A stretch of DNA of 64,000 nucleotides from JAJRZL01 sp964557855 (GTDB lineage: Bacteria; Zixibacteria; MSB-5A5; GN15; FEB-12), in NCBI GenBank assembly GCA_964557855.1, contig CAZLBP010000001.1, forward strand, positions 164,108-228,107. Reading direction: 5' to 3'. This document shows positions 28,221-37,005 of this stretch, in pieces. The notes beneath the pieces are model-generated. The model was not told where the DNA came from. It was given only the letters and a program-made list of their open reading frames with translations, and did no database searches. The position numbers were made by a program, and so were the translations under genes. Position 1 is the stretch's first letter, and the number at the start of each line of letters is the position of its first letter.

Positions 28221-29297
28221 TCACTTCTGTATGGTTCCGTCCTTTCGCATCTTCCGAATGGTCTTCGTTATCTGCTTCCACTTCGCTTTCTCGTTACCCG
28301 CGGCCTTTTGATTCTGACGTCGCTCCAGATAGGCTAATTCCTTCTGGAGCTTCAGATAGCTATCGAGCCGAGATCGCTCCAACAGACCTGCCTCGACCGC
28401 CCGCATCACGGCACACCCGGGTTCGGACGTATGACTGCAGTCACTGAAGCGGCAATAACCGGCCAGTTCGGCGATATCGTCGAACGAGCGATTCAGAACT
28501 TCCTCATCAGTCCACAGTTGAAGCTCTCGAAGGCCCGGAGTGTCGATCACAAGTCCTCCCGAGGGCAGCCGGATCAACTGCCGATGGGTCGTCGTGTGGC
28601 GTCCCCGGCTGTCGTCTTCACGGACTTCTTTCACTTTCATCCTGTTCTCACCCAGGAGGCAGTTGATAAGCGATGACTTGCCGACACCGGATGATCCCAG
28701 AAAAGCGGCCGTCCGACCGGGCCGTATGTGCTTACTAACGGCATCAAGACCAACGCTTTCTTTCGCGCTCACCGGATGGATGTCCACGCCGGGCGCGATT
28801 GACTCCACACCGCTTATTCTGTCTTCGATATCCGCATATAGATCACACTTGTTCAGCAGTATCACCGGTGTGGCTCCGCTGTTCCAGGCGCCGGTCACGT
28901 AGCGCTCGATGCGGCGCAGGTTGAAGTCATGGTCCAGACCGCTGACAAGGAAGACTATGTCTACATTGGCCGCCACCACGTGTTCTTCCGTCTTACTGCC
29001 GGCCACTTTGCGCGAGAAACTGCTCTTGCGCGGCAGCAGCGCGTGGACAACAGCGGTATCGCCGCCTGACAAAAAGTCCGCGACAACCCAGTCGCCGACG
29101 GTCGGGAAATCCGACCGGTCGCGGGCAGTGAACCGAAACTTGCCGGTCAGCTCCGCTTTGTGTTCACCGAGCTCACTGTAAACAATGTAGCTGTTTCTAT
29201 GCTCCTCAGCCACGCGCGCCGGGCTGTGATTGTTGTTGTCGCTTCCGTCAAGACTGTTCTCAAAAAAAGGATTCCATCCCAGATCCTGTAGATTCAT
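28221..29297 (-). CDS. rsgA: Small ribosomal subunit biogenesis GTPase RsgA
   Basis: 358 aa. OB-fold N-terminal domain, then a circularly permuted GTPase: NKCD (G4) precedes the P-loop GSSGVGKSSLIN (residues 201-212), with DTPGLRELQLW (G3) after it. A zinc knuckle (CRFSDCSHTSEPGCAV) follows. It assists late 30S assembly. The C-terminus is a Lys-rich tail. AGGA lies about eight bases before the ATG. An unusually long leader of about 265 bases separates it from its likely promoter. Confidence 0.96.
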   Translation of the reverse strand: MNLQDLGWNPFFENSLDGSDNNNHSPARVAEEHRNSYIVYSELGEHKAELTGKFRFTARDRSDFPTVGDWVVADFLSGGDTAVVHALLPRKSSFSRKVAGSKTEEHVVAANVDIVFLVSGLDHDFNLRRIERYVTGAWNSGATPVILLNKCDLYADIEDRISGVESIAPGVDIHPVSAKESVGLDAVSKHIRPGRTAAFLGSSGVGKSSLINCLLGENRMKVKEVREDDSRGRHTTTHRQLIRLPSGGLVIDTPGLRELQLWTDEEVLNRSFDDIAELAGYCRFSDCSHTSEPGCAVMRAVEAGLLERSRLDSYLKLQKELAYLERRQNQKAAGNEKAKWKQITKTIRKMRKDGTIQK

Positions 29298-29458
29298 CGT
29301 AAGTATCCTACATACAGGTTTAACTCGTTAATGGAGGCTCGGGAAAATACAGCTTCCGTTGACTGCCGAAGCTGCCGTGGGATGGTACGCCTGCCTGTAA
29401 AGTCGATTTAGGAGATGCTTCTCGGTATTGGGAAAAGTGATCAAAGACCCAGGAGTGT

Positions 29459-29515
29459 CTACGGTACTGCTCGAAGGCGCAACATACCACTGTCATATAT
29501 CACCAGAACTGTCAT
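29459..29515 (-). CDS. Possible 18-codon leader peptide upstream of rsgA
   Basis: A tiny ORF (MTVLVIYDSGMLRLRAVP) preceded by an unusually strong ribosome-binding site (AAAGGAGG, nine bases before the ATG). It lies inside the predicted rsgA leader. It is too short to judge by composition and may be chance. Confidence 0.25.
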   Translation of the reverse strand: MTVLVIYDSGMLRLRAVP

Positions 29516-29568
29516 AAGGTCACGCCTCCTTTCAGGGTCAAGGGTTTCTACTTCGTTTCTTCGGGTGA

Positions 29569-29596
29569 AAGATACGTAAGTTTACCGTTTTGTCAA
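29569..29596 (-). promoter_or_regulatory. Sigma70-type promoter for rsgA
   Basis: Minus-strand TTGACA (29591-29596), a 16-base spacer and TATCTT (29569-29574). The implied start near 29562 gives a leader of about 265 bases before the rsgA ATG. Confidence 0.5.
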
Positions 29597-29652
29597 GATA
29601 TTACTGACCCTCTCTCTTTCGTCGCGCGCAAGCCGAACTGGAGATCAACGGA

Positions 29653-29700
29653 GCGGCAGGTCACACGAATCCGCTGTCCTGGGTTTGCAGGACCTGCCGC
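29653..29700. repeat. Palindromic extragenic repeat, GGCAGGTC family
   Basis: 48-bp element with arms GCGGCAGGTC and GACCTGCCGC and a divergent centre. The left half (GCGGCAGGTCACACGA) is also in the copies at 41077-41124 (reverse strand) and, less exactly, 57661-57708. Confidence 0.75.
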
Positions 29701-29730
29701 AATTGTCGGATGGGGTTTTTTCAGCACGCT

Positions 29731-32700
29731 CTAACACGGCGGCGGTACCGGTCCGCCCACAAACAGGTGCGCCACCAGGTACGTGATATCAGTGATATCA
29801 ATCGGCCCTCCGGGTCCATCCTGACCATTAACGTTCCCCTCTTCCTCACAGGGTGGCGGCGGTCCACCCCGGAAGAGATAATCCACGAGATAGGAAACGT
29901 CGAGTACGTTTATCGGATTGGGGCCGGAGTCACCGTTGACGTTCCCTCGCAGTTGACAACATCCCGAAGAAGGAGTCGTCAAGGAAAATGTCTGGCTGGA
30001 CCAGGTGGAACTGTCACCCTTATCGGTTGCCTTGACTTTCCAGTAGTATACTTCATCAAGTTCCAGCGCATACGTCAGTGCGCGAAAGGTATCGGGGATA
30101 TTAACGGTTTCGGTGTAGCTGCCGAAGGCGGGGTCGGTTGATGTCCAGAGTGTATATTTCACGGCATCGCCGGCATCGCTGTCCACGGCTCCCATCCATC
30201 TCAGCACGGGGTGCACCGAAGAAACCGTGCTGCCGTTCGTCGGTTCGACCAAATCGAACGCCTGCGGCGGTTGATTGTCGGCATTGACGAAGAAGGACTG
30301 CGCCTCCGGATACTCGTTGTATTCGTAGCCGTCAAAGGCTCGAACCCGCCAGAAGAATTGACTGTCCTCAGCCAGGGGCGGGTCTACGGTCCAGCTGGCA
30401 AAAGAACCGGCCGGGGTAACACCCGAAGTGGAGGTTACCAGTTGCGTCAATCCCGCATCGAAATAGATTTCGAAATCATATATCAACGGGTCACCTTCCG
30501 GATCAGTGGGCCGGGTTGCCTGTAACTGCGGTGTGGACGTCAATACCTGGTCATCGGATTCGGGTGCATAAAGGTAGCATGGTCCCGCAACCGAATTCAT
30601 CCGAAAGCCCGCCGTGCTCCATTCGGACCAGGTGACGCCGTTATTGACCCGAACGTGGAAGTAGTAGGTCTCGCCGTCGTCCAGAGGCAGGCCGCCGTAG
30701 GTGATACTGGTGTCACTGCCGGATATCGGCCCCGGGTCCCACATATTTTCGAAATCACTGCAAACATTGCCGGTACCCAGACTGACCTCGTATTCGACAA
30801 TCGGATTGGCTGTCGTATCCACTATCGTCCAGACGAAGTCAGGCATGTGACTGACGACATTCGAATCTGATGTTTCTCCGGACAAGCTGATCGCGGTGAC
30901 AGTCGGATTCAAAGAGATCGTATCATCGCTGAAAAACTCCAATATACGTGCCAGCACAGTGTCCGGGTGGGCGTAGCCCCAGGGGATATATTGATCCGAT
31001 AAACCGCTGAAACCGAAACTGGCCAGCACTACGCGATAGTTGCCATCGTAACTGAGCATCGTCGTCCCGCCGACATCGAGATCGAATTCGGCTACAGAAC
31101 CGTTGATCGTTCCCATGAACTGCGGATCGGTTTGGCTTACCCCGCCGCCGTACCTGACCTGGAGTCCGTCACCGATTTCGGTGCCGGGTTGCCCGATCAT
31201 GAACGGCCACAGGAGATCGCCGTCATAAGTGGCCCGAAGGTAGTTATGCAGGAAACCCTGATCATCGGTATCCAGTTCACGCACCAACCCCTGCCCCGAC
31301 AGGAACAGGTAACCACCGTTGTCCAGATAGTCTTTCATGGCGGCAATGTCGGCCGCAGAGACGATGTCGGGACGAGGATCTGCCGTGATCCAGATGACGA
31401 TCTCGTAGTCGTTCAGAAGCGCTGACGAAGGAGATCCGGAAGTCGCCTTTTCGTAATAGTCGAACGGCAGTCGCAGGTTGAACAACTGCATTTCCATGTC
31501 TTCATCGTGCGTGTCAGTGCCGTCGTCATCGACCAGAAGCACCGGCGGATCACCCACGTGCAGTTCGAATCCGAACACCCGCTCACTATTTGGATTGTCC
31601 GAAGTAACCTCCAGGAAGAAGGAATCTATGCAGGGTGTGAAATCGGTCGGGACCGTAAACACAATCGGAATCGTCTGGTTGCCGGCCACGCCTCCCTGAC
31701 CGCTGATAGTGCCGATATTCGCGGCAGGAGTGGAGAAGACTATATCGTTGTTGTCGGCCGTGAGAGTGCCGGTGACATTGGTCGCTTCGAGCCAGAGGTT
31801 CTGAAGTGTGAAGACGAACGTGATTGTCTCGCCCGCTTCGACGATACCGTTGTCGTTCCCGAAGGCCGAATCAGAAAACACCCCGCTCTGAATTTCCAAA
31901 CGCGGCCGGCTGTACTCGATGTCAAACCCGGCGTACATGACGGAGTCGGAGTGGGAAATACCCCAAACGGCCGCTCTGGTTTGTGTGCCGTCGTATTTGC
32001 GGGTGTCGGGAGTGGACAGGTCATCGAAGTCATGGCCCGTCACGGCCGACCAGGGATCGCCGCCGTCGCCGTCGTTATAGTCGTTTTCCAGATCAAACCG
32101 GCCGTCGGCCTGTTCTACCGCCACGAGTTTGTGATTCTCGTCCCAGTTACCGCCTACCGTCTCATCGACGTGGTAAATGAGCAGTCCCGAACCGTCGATA
32201 GCGTTATCGAAGCCCGTCTTCTGGCGGTTCTCAATCAGGAAGTACTGTGGTCCGACTGTGCCGCTTTCCCACAAGCGGTATGCCACCGGATTGTACTGGC
32301 TGACGGGCAACTCGAGGTCAACCATGTTTGTGGTCACATTGGTCAAGGTGAGGAAATTGACTTCCTTTTTGCACCAGGGATCCATGAACGCCGGTCGCCG
32401 TCCCCCGGAATTCCAGCTGCCGCCGGACATGAGTGACCAGTCACCGATCCCGGCAGACGAATAATCCGTGTCATACAGATCGGGCAGACCAAGGAAGTGC
32501 CCGTACTCATGAGCATAAACGCCCATCGTGCTCAACCCGAATCCCAGGTCTTCTTCCGGTTCGGCCGTATACGAGTACACGTTCACCCCGTCCAGAGTGA
32601 ACACGGAGCTCAGGCCCCACTGATGTGACCAGATCATGAAGTCGCTGCCGCTCTGTTCGGCGCCCGGTCCGGCGTGAACGATAAAGACGCCGTCGACCCA

Positions 32701-33318
32701 ACTGTCGCCGTCGGCATCGAACTGCGAAAAGTCAACATCGGGATCAGCCATAAGTATGGCGTCCTCGGCCATCTTCTGGGCGTTTTGCGGGTAATTGCCG
32801 AAACCGTTCTGGCCATCCACGTAGTACGCATACGTCTGCGGCAATCGATACCATCCGGCTACCACGCCTTCCATATGAAACGAGCCGTAAGAATTGTCCT
32901 CGTAGAACTCGGCCATCGAATAATGGTTGTCTTCATCATCGTAGGAGAACAACAGGTGTACGAAGTCCGACGGTTGGCCGAATATGACCCCGCCGCTGGC
33001 CGGGTTGTCGGAGAAATCGCAAAGAATAACGAGCACCCGGAACGTATCCGGAGTCTCCGGATCTAGCCGGAGGGCTTTGTTCAGACCGTCCTTGGATGTG
33101 TAAATAGAATGATTCGGTGAACAGACCCCCTTGGCCCGCGCCTGAGCCCAGCGCTCAGCAATTCTGTCGATTTGCTGTGAGTCTCGAAGCTGTTTCACCA
33201 GGTCCGGCGAGGCCGACACCGCCAGCACCTGAGCTGAATAACCGACGATAGACAGCACCAGCACCGAAACCAGAAGACAGCCACGTAACATCGAACGGGC
33301 GGGTGAGTTATTTTGCAC
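29731..33318 (-). CDS. Secreted M6-family metalloprotease with dockerin-like C-terminus
   Basis: 1195 aa. The start is GTG with AGGAGG seven bases upstream; the longer open frame to 33363 lacks this. Signal peptide (LRGCLLVSVLVLSIVGYSAQ), then an M6 (immune inhibitor A-like) catalytic domain with zinc motif HEYGH at residues 270-274 and the downstream D-x-x-D/Y turn. The middle has beta-sandwich and fibronectin-like modules (for example YYFHVRVNNGVTWSEWS and YYWKVKATDKGDSSTW). The last ~75 residues hold two dockerin-like calcium repeats (GNVNGDSGPNPINVLDVSYL and GNVNGQDGPGGPIDITDITY), common in several FCB-group secreted proteins. An extracellular peptidase. Confidence 0.92.
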   Translation of the reverse strand: MQNNSPARSMLRGCLLVSVLVLSIVGYSAQVLAVSASPDLVKQLRDSQQIDRIAERWAQARAKGVCSPNHSIYTSKDGLNKALRLDPETPDTFRVLVILCDFSDNPASGGVIFGQPSDFVHLLFSYDDEDNHYSMAEFYEDNSYGSFHMEGVVAGWYRLPQTYAYYVDGQNGFGNYPQNAQKMAEDAILMADPDVDFSQFDADGDSWVDGVFIVHAGPGAEQSGSDFMIWSHQWGLSSVFTLDGVNVYSYTAEPEEDLGFGLSTMGVYAHEYGHFLGLPDLYDTDYSSAGIGDWSLMSGGSWNSGGRRPAFMDPWCKKEVNFLTLTNVTTNMVDLELPVSQYNPVAYRLWESGTVGPQYFLIENRQKTGFDNAIDGSGLLIYHVDETVGGNWDENHKLVAVEQADGRFDLENDYNDGDGGDPWSAVTGHDFDDLSTPDTRKYDGTQTRAAVWGISHSDSVMYAGFDIEYSRPRLEIQSGVFSDSAFGNDNGIVEAGETITFVFTLQNLWLEATNVTGTLTADNNDIVFSTPAANIGTISGQGGVAGNQTIPIVFTVPTDFTPCIDSFFLEVTSDNPNSERVFGFELHVGDPPVLLVDDDGTDTHDEDMEMQLFNLRLPFDYYEKATSGSPSSALLNDYEIVIWITADPRPDIVSAADIAAMKDYLDNGGYLFLSGQGLVRELDTDDQGFLHNYLRATYDGDLLWPFMIGQPGTEIGDGLQVRYGGGVSQTDPQFMGTINGSVAEFDLDVGGTTMLSYDGNYRVVLASFGFSGLSDQYIPWGYAHPDTVLARILEFFSDDTISLNPTVTAISLSGETSDSNVVSHMPDFVWTIVDTTANPIVEYEVSLGTGNVCSDFENMWDPGPISGSDTSITYGGLPLDDGETYYFHVRVNNGVTWSEWSTAGFRMNSVAGPCYLYAPESDDQVLTSTPQLQATRPTDPEGDPLIYDFEIYFDAGLTQLVTSTSGVTPAGSFASWTVDPPLAEDSQFFWRVRAFDGYEYNEYPEAQSFFVNADNQPPQAFDLVEPTNGSTVSSVHPVLRWMGAVDSDAGDAVKYTLWTSTDPAFGSYTETVNIPDTFRALTYALELDEVYYWKVKATDKGDSSTWSSQTFSLTTPSSGCCQLRGNVNGDSGPNPINVLDVSYLVDYLFRGGPPPPCEEEGNVNGQDGPGGPIDITDITYLVAHLFVGGPVPPPC

Positions 33319-33421
33319 GAGAATTCCTCCTGTTAAAGTTAGCAGACGCTCCGGTATGTACATCGGAGTTAATCACAAAATACAACAGGATCGGAATTTG
33401 TCAATGCCCCACAGCGTCATC

Positions 33422-34933
33422 TCACTCCATGACCAGCTTGATTGGCCTCAAGTGATAGGTGTGTTTGGAGTCGGCGTTGTCGAATACGGCAACTCCCAAA
33501 TACACTTCATTTCTGAATGGGACGTCCTGATACGATCCTGTGGAGAGCTTGCGCGAAAACTCCACTGTCCACTGACCGTTGCGCCACCGGCCCCGGGCGA
33601 TGACATCGCCCCGGTCCCCGCTGGTCGGCGCCACCAGAACGGCGGGCACTTTGTCCCCGACGCTATACGTGTCTAATTCAGTGCCGTACGGTTCATAGCC
33701 TGACGAACCGAACCAGATCCAGTAGCGTTGAGACAAATGAGTCGGCAGGAAGTACGGTTGTTGCCATTCCTCGTTGAGGTTTGTCCTGTACCCGCCTCGC
33801 GCTTTGTTGTCAAAGTGACGACCGCCGGAGAGACTATCATCATAAGGCCCCCACCAACGGTCGTCGGCTTCCAGCGCCGGATTGGTGCTGACCGCCAGCC
33901 ACTGCCACACATCAGCCGTGTCGCCGGCGGTGTAATGCAGTCCCATCTTGTCTTCGGCTCTGACATGACACGTCCCCGCGCAGCCGTCCGAAGATCGTCC
34001 CCAATAAAGACCCAATCCGTCTTCGGAGTAAATCGTCTCTCCGAACAAGTCGGGGTATTCCGATACTTGCTCTTGCCAGCCGGTTGGGGTCTTCACCAGG
34101 TACCTGTTGAAGGAGGGGGTCGGATCATCCCATTTGACGAGGATGTATATGTCTTGAAAAGTGTGAAAGGCCTTAATCGTCACTGAAGCTACCCCGCCCT
34201 CGAGATTGGCTCCACCCATAGTCTGCACGAGGACCGAATCGGCCCCGACCCATTCAATATCGTGTTCTCGTCCGTCGACAAGAGCGATCCGGTTCAACTC
34301 GCGGCAAGGCAGAGTATACGGGGCTGGTGTGTACGTGCTCAACCCCCAGAATGAGAGTGCCGCCGCCATGACCGCGACTACAAGAGCGGTCGGCCGTATC
34401 CGGAGGTTGTCCGGTTTTTCCAGGAATATCGAATTCACTTTCGTACGCGAAGATATGAAGACTTCGATTATGTGCCCGAGAGTGAAGAGAACCAGAAGTC
34501 GAAATGCCCAATCATGGAGAAAGCTGTTGAACCGATAGCCGGGCGCGCCCAGGTAAAGCCCCGAGTACATGGAGACACCGGTCAGCATTAGGACCAGACT
34601 GAGTATGATACTCAGTAAGTACATCAGTTTCTTGGTGAATGTATACTGCCGGTCCCGGAAGAGACCGAGGAGGCGGACTGCCTCACCGGTCAACATTATG
34701 TATACGATGTACAAAACCCCTGCGGCCAGGAACGCGAAGCCCAACACCAGGTGCATATGATAGGTGGTAGTCGCGGGTGTCAGAAAATCGACGAGATGAG
34801 CCACCTCGGGTGAGAAGCCGCCGGCAAACCAGGCCAGCCGCAGTCCCGTCAGGCCGCAGAGCACGAGCAACACGATCGCGGCGGTATGACAGAGGCGCAC
34901 GGTCAGGCTGTAGCTGGTTTGGCGTTGCGACAT
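33422..34933 (-). CDS. Cytochrome b561-like membrane domain fused to ethylbenzene-dehydrogenase-like haem domain
   Basis: 503 aa. Residues 1-205 have five TM helices with paired His (His16, His59/61, His140, His154) typical of di-haem b cytochromes. Residues about 215-503 resemble the EB_dh (DMSO-reductase gamma-like) haem b-binding domain: AFHTFQDIYILVKWDDPT, and a final NEVYLGVAVFDNADSKHTYH. A CxxxCH sequence (C318, C322, H323) resembles a haem c site but has three spacer residues. ATG at 34933 is preferred to TTG at 34951, though neither has a clear Shine-Dalgarno. It probably carries electrons between quinone and a periplasmic partner. Confidence 0.8.
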   Translation of the reverse strand: MSQRQTSYSLTVRLCHTAAIVLLVLCGLTGLRLAWFAGGFSPEVAHLVDFLTPATTTYHMHLVLGFAFLAAGVLYIVYIMLTGEAVRLLGLFRDRQYTFTKKLMYLLSIILSLVLMLTGVSMYSGLYLGAPGYRFNSFLHDWAFRLLVLFTLGHIIEVFISSRTKVNSIFLEKPDNLRIRPTALVVAVMAAALSFWGLSTYTPAPYTLPCRELNRIALVDGREHDIEWVGADSVLVQTMGGANLEGGVASVTIKAFHTFQDIYILVKWDDPTPSFNRYLVKTPTGWQEQVSEYPDLFGETIYSEDGLGLYWGRSSDGCAGTCHVRAEDKMGLHYTAGDTADVWQWLAVSTNPALEADDRWWGPYDDSLSGGRHFDNKARGGYRTNLNEEWQQPYFLPTHLSQRYWIWFGSSGYEPYGTELDTYSVGDKVPAVLVAPTSGDRGDVIARGRWRNGQWTVEFSRKLSTGSYQDVPFRNEVYLGVAVFDNADSKHTYHLRPIKLVME

Positions 34934-35128
34934 TGCCCAATAAACCGACAAAACGGGCCGAAGGAAACAGATTATTGCGGCCTATGGTCAGGGCTGTGCG
35001 CACCTTGGAATAACCATGGATGTTATTCCATCATGGTCCGGGGCGGGTGAAGGGAACCGGGCAGTTGTATAAGCAGTTTTGAAGATACACAATTTCCGGA
35101 ATATGAAAACACGAATTGGAGGACGATT

Positions 35129-35728
35129 ATGTCTGAGATTCCAACGATGGTGTTGCAGAAACAAATCAAAGAACTCCAGGACCAACTGAGCGAGGGCAGG
35201 CAGCAACTGACCGCACTTCGCCGGAAGTTACCCCCGGAGGAGGTAGAGGATTACGTCTTTGCCGGGCCGGAGGGCGCTACGGTCAGGCTTTCCGAACTGT
35301 TCGGCGACAAAGATGAACTATTGGTAGTGCACAACATGGGCCGCAACTGTCAGTACTGCACGTTGTGGGCCGACGGTTTCAACGGCCTCCTGCCGCACCT
35401 GGAGGACAGAGCAGCCTTTGTGGTGATATCTCCCGATGAACCAGCGGAGCAGCGTAAGTTCGCTCAGTCTCGCAACTGGCGGTTTCAAATGTACTCGGGG
35501 CACGGTAACAGCTTTGCAGCTGATATGGGATTCGAAAGCGAGAACGGCAAACCGTGGCCGGGAATCTCGGCATTCAAGAAGCAGGCCGACGGCAGGATCG
35601 TTCGCACCGGGCGCGACGAGTTCGGTCCGGGTGACTATTACTGCCCGATCTGGCACATGATGGATTTGCTGCCGGCTCTGGAGGATGCCTGGAGTCCCAA
35701 GTTCAGTTATTCGAAGCAGGCAACATGA
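35129..35728 (+). CDS. DUF899 thioredoxin-like protein
   Basis: 199 aa. The N-terminal helix (LQKQIKELQDQLSEGRQQL) is followed by a thioredoxin-fold domain with HNMGRNCQYCTLWADGFNG, the DUF899 signature, with the CxxC at Cys74/Cys77. C-terminal GPGDYYCPIWHMMDLLP is also typical. No signal peptide, so cytoplasmic. The redox partner is unknown. GGAGG lies about ten bases before the ATG. It is divergent from the cytochrome gene. Confidence 0.88.
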   Translation: MSEIPTMVLQKQIKELQDQLSEGRQQLTALRRKLPPEEVEDYVFAGPEGATVRLSELFGDKDELLVVHNMGRNCQYCTLWADGFNGLLPHLEDRAAFVVISPDEPAEQRKFAQSRNWRFQMYSGHGNSFAADMGFESENGKPWPGISAFKKQADGRIVRTGRDEFGPGDYYCPIWHMMDLLPALEDAWSPKFSYSKQAT

Positions 35729-35751
35729 TCCGGCAGGTCGGACTCAGCCGG

Positions 35752-35861
35752 CTACAACCCCTTGCGGTTGGACCTCCTTGGATTCTACTGTAAAATCGTC
35801 ATCAAATGGCAGAACCACCGCATCCGCCGCAGGCGGATTCGGGTTCTGCCCTACGAGGCTT
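35752..35861. repeat. 110-bp intergenic repeat, copy 1
   Basis: Direct repeat of 37011-37121, same orientation. It consists of a small hairpin (AACCCCTTGCGGTT), a linker containing AAATCGTC, and a large hairpin with arms GGCAGAACC and GGGTTCTGCC around CCGCCGCAGGCGG. It lies just before the SDR gene. Confidence 0.8.
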
Positions 35862-35957
35862 CACATATTATCATTTCCGACGATTGTTCTTTACACATTC
35901 GCGGAATTCACTAACAAGTAACAGGTCGAGTTCGCATCAGATCAGGAAGGAGAATGT

Positions 35958-36707
35958 ATGTTGTTGAATGGCAAAGTCGCGATTGTAACCGGCGCTGCTC
36001 GAGGCATTGGGTCGGCAACCGCTAAACTTCTGGCGCAGCATGGCGCTAGAGTAACGGTGAACTATCAGAAGAACCGCGAAGCCGGAGAGAAAACACTGGC
36101 TGTGATCAAGAAGGAAGGCGGACACGCCATCCTGATACAGGCGGATGTCACCGATCGGAAACAGGTCGAGACATTGGTGAAGACGACTGAAAAGGAGCTC
36201 GGCCCGATTGACATCCTGGTCAACAACGCCAACATGAGCTTTCCTATTTTGCCTTTTGCCGAGTTCCCGTGGGACGGATTCGAGCAGAAACTGCTGCACG
36301 AAATGAAGGCCGCGTTTTATTGCTGTCAGGCGGCCCTGCCCGGCATGATGAAACGAAACCACGGCTGTATCGTCAATGTGAGCAGCGGTCTTTCGCGCGT
36401 CCCGGGACCGGGATTCGTGGCTCACACGACTGCCAAGTCGGCCCTGGATGCCTTCTCGAAATCCCTGGCGCTGGAGCTTGGGCGGCACGGCATCAGAGTC
36501 AACGTCGTGGCGCCGGGCTTGACCGTTACCGATGCTACCGCTGATCGACCGGAACAGCTCAAGAAGGCCGTGGCCGAAAGAACGCCCCTGAGACGACTCG
36601 GCCTGCCGGACGACATCGCCGGAGCCATTCTGTTCTATTGCCTGGACTGGTCCCGCTTCGTGACCGGCACCTATCTGCCGGTCAACGGCGGCGCTCAAAT
36701 GTCATGA
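35958..36707 (+). CDS. SDR-family oxidoreductase with His at the usual catalytic Tyr position
   Basis: 249 aa, classical short-chain dehydrogenase fold. Cofactor motif VTGAARGIGSA (residues 10-20), ILVNNAN in place of NNAG, and VSSGLSR carrying the catalytic Ser. In the YxxxK motif the Tyr is His156 (FVAHTTAK) with Lys160 kept. Related FabG-like proteins with His here exist to my recollection, so it may be a subfamily trait. The C-terminus GTYLPVNGGAQMS is typical. GAAGGAGAATGT precedes the ATG. The TIGR04076 gene follows after seven bases. Substrate unknown. Confidence 0.9.
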   Translation: MLLNGKVAIVTGAARGIGSATAKLLAQHGARVTVNYQKNREAGEKTLAVIKKEGGHAILIQADVTDRKQVETLVKTTEKELGPIDILVNNANMSFPILPFAEFPWDGFEQKLLHEMKAAFYCCQAALPGMMKRNHGCIVNVSSGLSRVPGPGFVAHTTAKSALDAFSKSLALELGRHGIRVNVVAPGLTVTDATADRPEQLKKAVAERTPLRRLGLPDDIAGAILFYCLDWSRFVTGTYLPVNGGAQMS

Positions 36708-36714
36708 GGCGATC

Positions 36715-37005
36715 ATGAAGAAGCGATATAACATAAAGGTGACATTGATATCTCAGTTGAAGAAGTGTCCCGCCGGCCACCGGGTCGGCGAGGAGTTTGT
36801 AGTCGGCCGCTACACTCCGGCCGGGATGTGTCTCGGCGCTTTCAATTCCCTGTTACCGTACATCACGACACTTCGCTTCGGCGGCTCGTTTCCGTGGGAA
36901 AAGAATCCCGATCAGGCCACATTTTGCTGTCCCGATCCGGAGGTCGTCAACGTCTTCCGCCTGGAACGGGTTGAGTCGGGTCGGGATGACTCGGCATCGA
37001 CCTGA
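36715..37005 (+). CDS. TIGR04076 family protein
   Basis: 96 aa. It matches this small family by LKKCPAGHRVGEEF (Cys18), TPAGMCLGAFNSLLPYI and LRFGGSFPWEKNPD, and a final CCPDPEVVNVFRLERV. Function unknown; the conserved cysteines suggest metal or redox chemistry. It sits seven bases after the SDR gene, so the two are co-transcribed. Both are bracketed by the 110-bp direct repeats. Confidence 0.88.
   Translation: MKKRYNIKVTLISQLKKCPAGHRVGEEFVVGRYTPAGMCLGAFNSLLPYITTLRFGGSFPWEKNPDQATFCCPDPEVVNVFRLERVESGRDDSAST

Larger units (their letters stand above)
29298..29730. other. 433-bp gap: rsgA leader, mini-ORF and a palindromic repeat
   Basis: The right part (29569-29596) has a promoter reading towards rsgA, and the leader contains an 18-codon ORF. 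The left part holds the GGCAGGTC-family palindrome at 29653-29700 and a G-rich/T-rich motif (GGGGTTTTTTCAGCACGCTC, 29712-29731) that ends at the M6 protease stop. No further gene is seen. Confidence 0.6.

Noticed and set aside
31507..32436. 309-aa + strand ORF inside the M6 protease gene
   Set aside because: Antisense to the catalytic domain with the HEYGH motif, which is clearly the real gene.
35937..36698. 253-aa - strand ORF over the SDR gene
   Set aside because: The + strand frame has complete SDR motifs and a Shine-Dalgarno; this one has neither.
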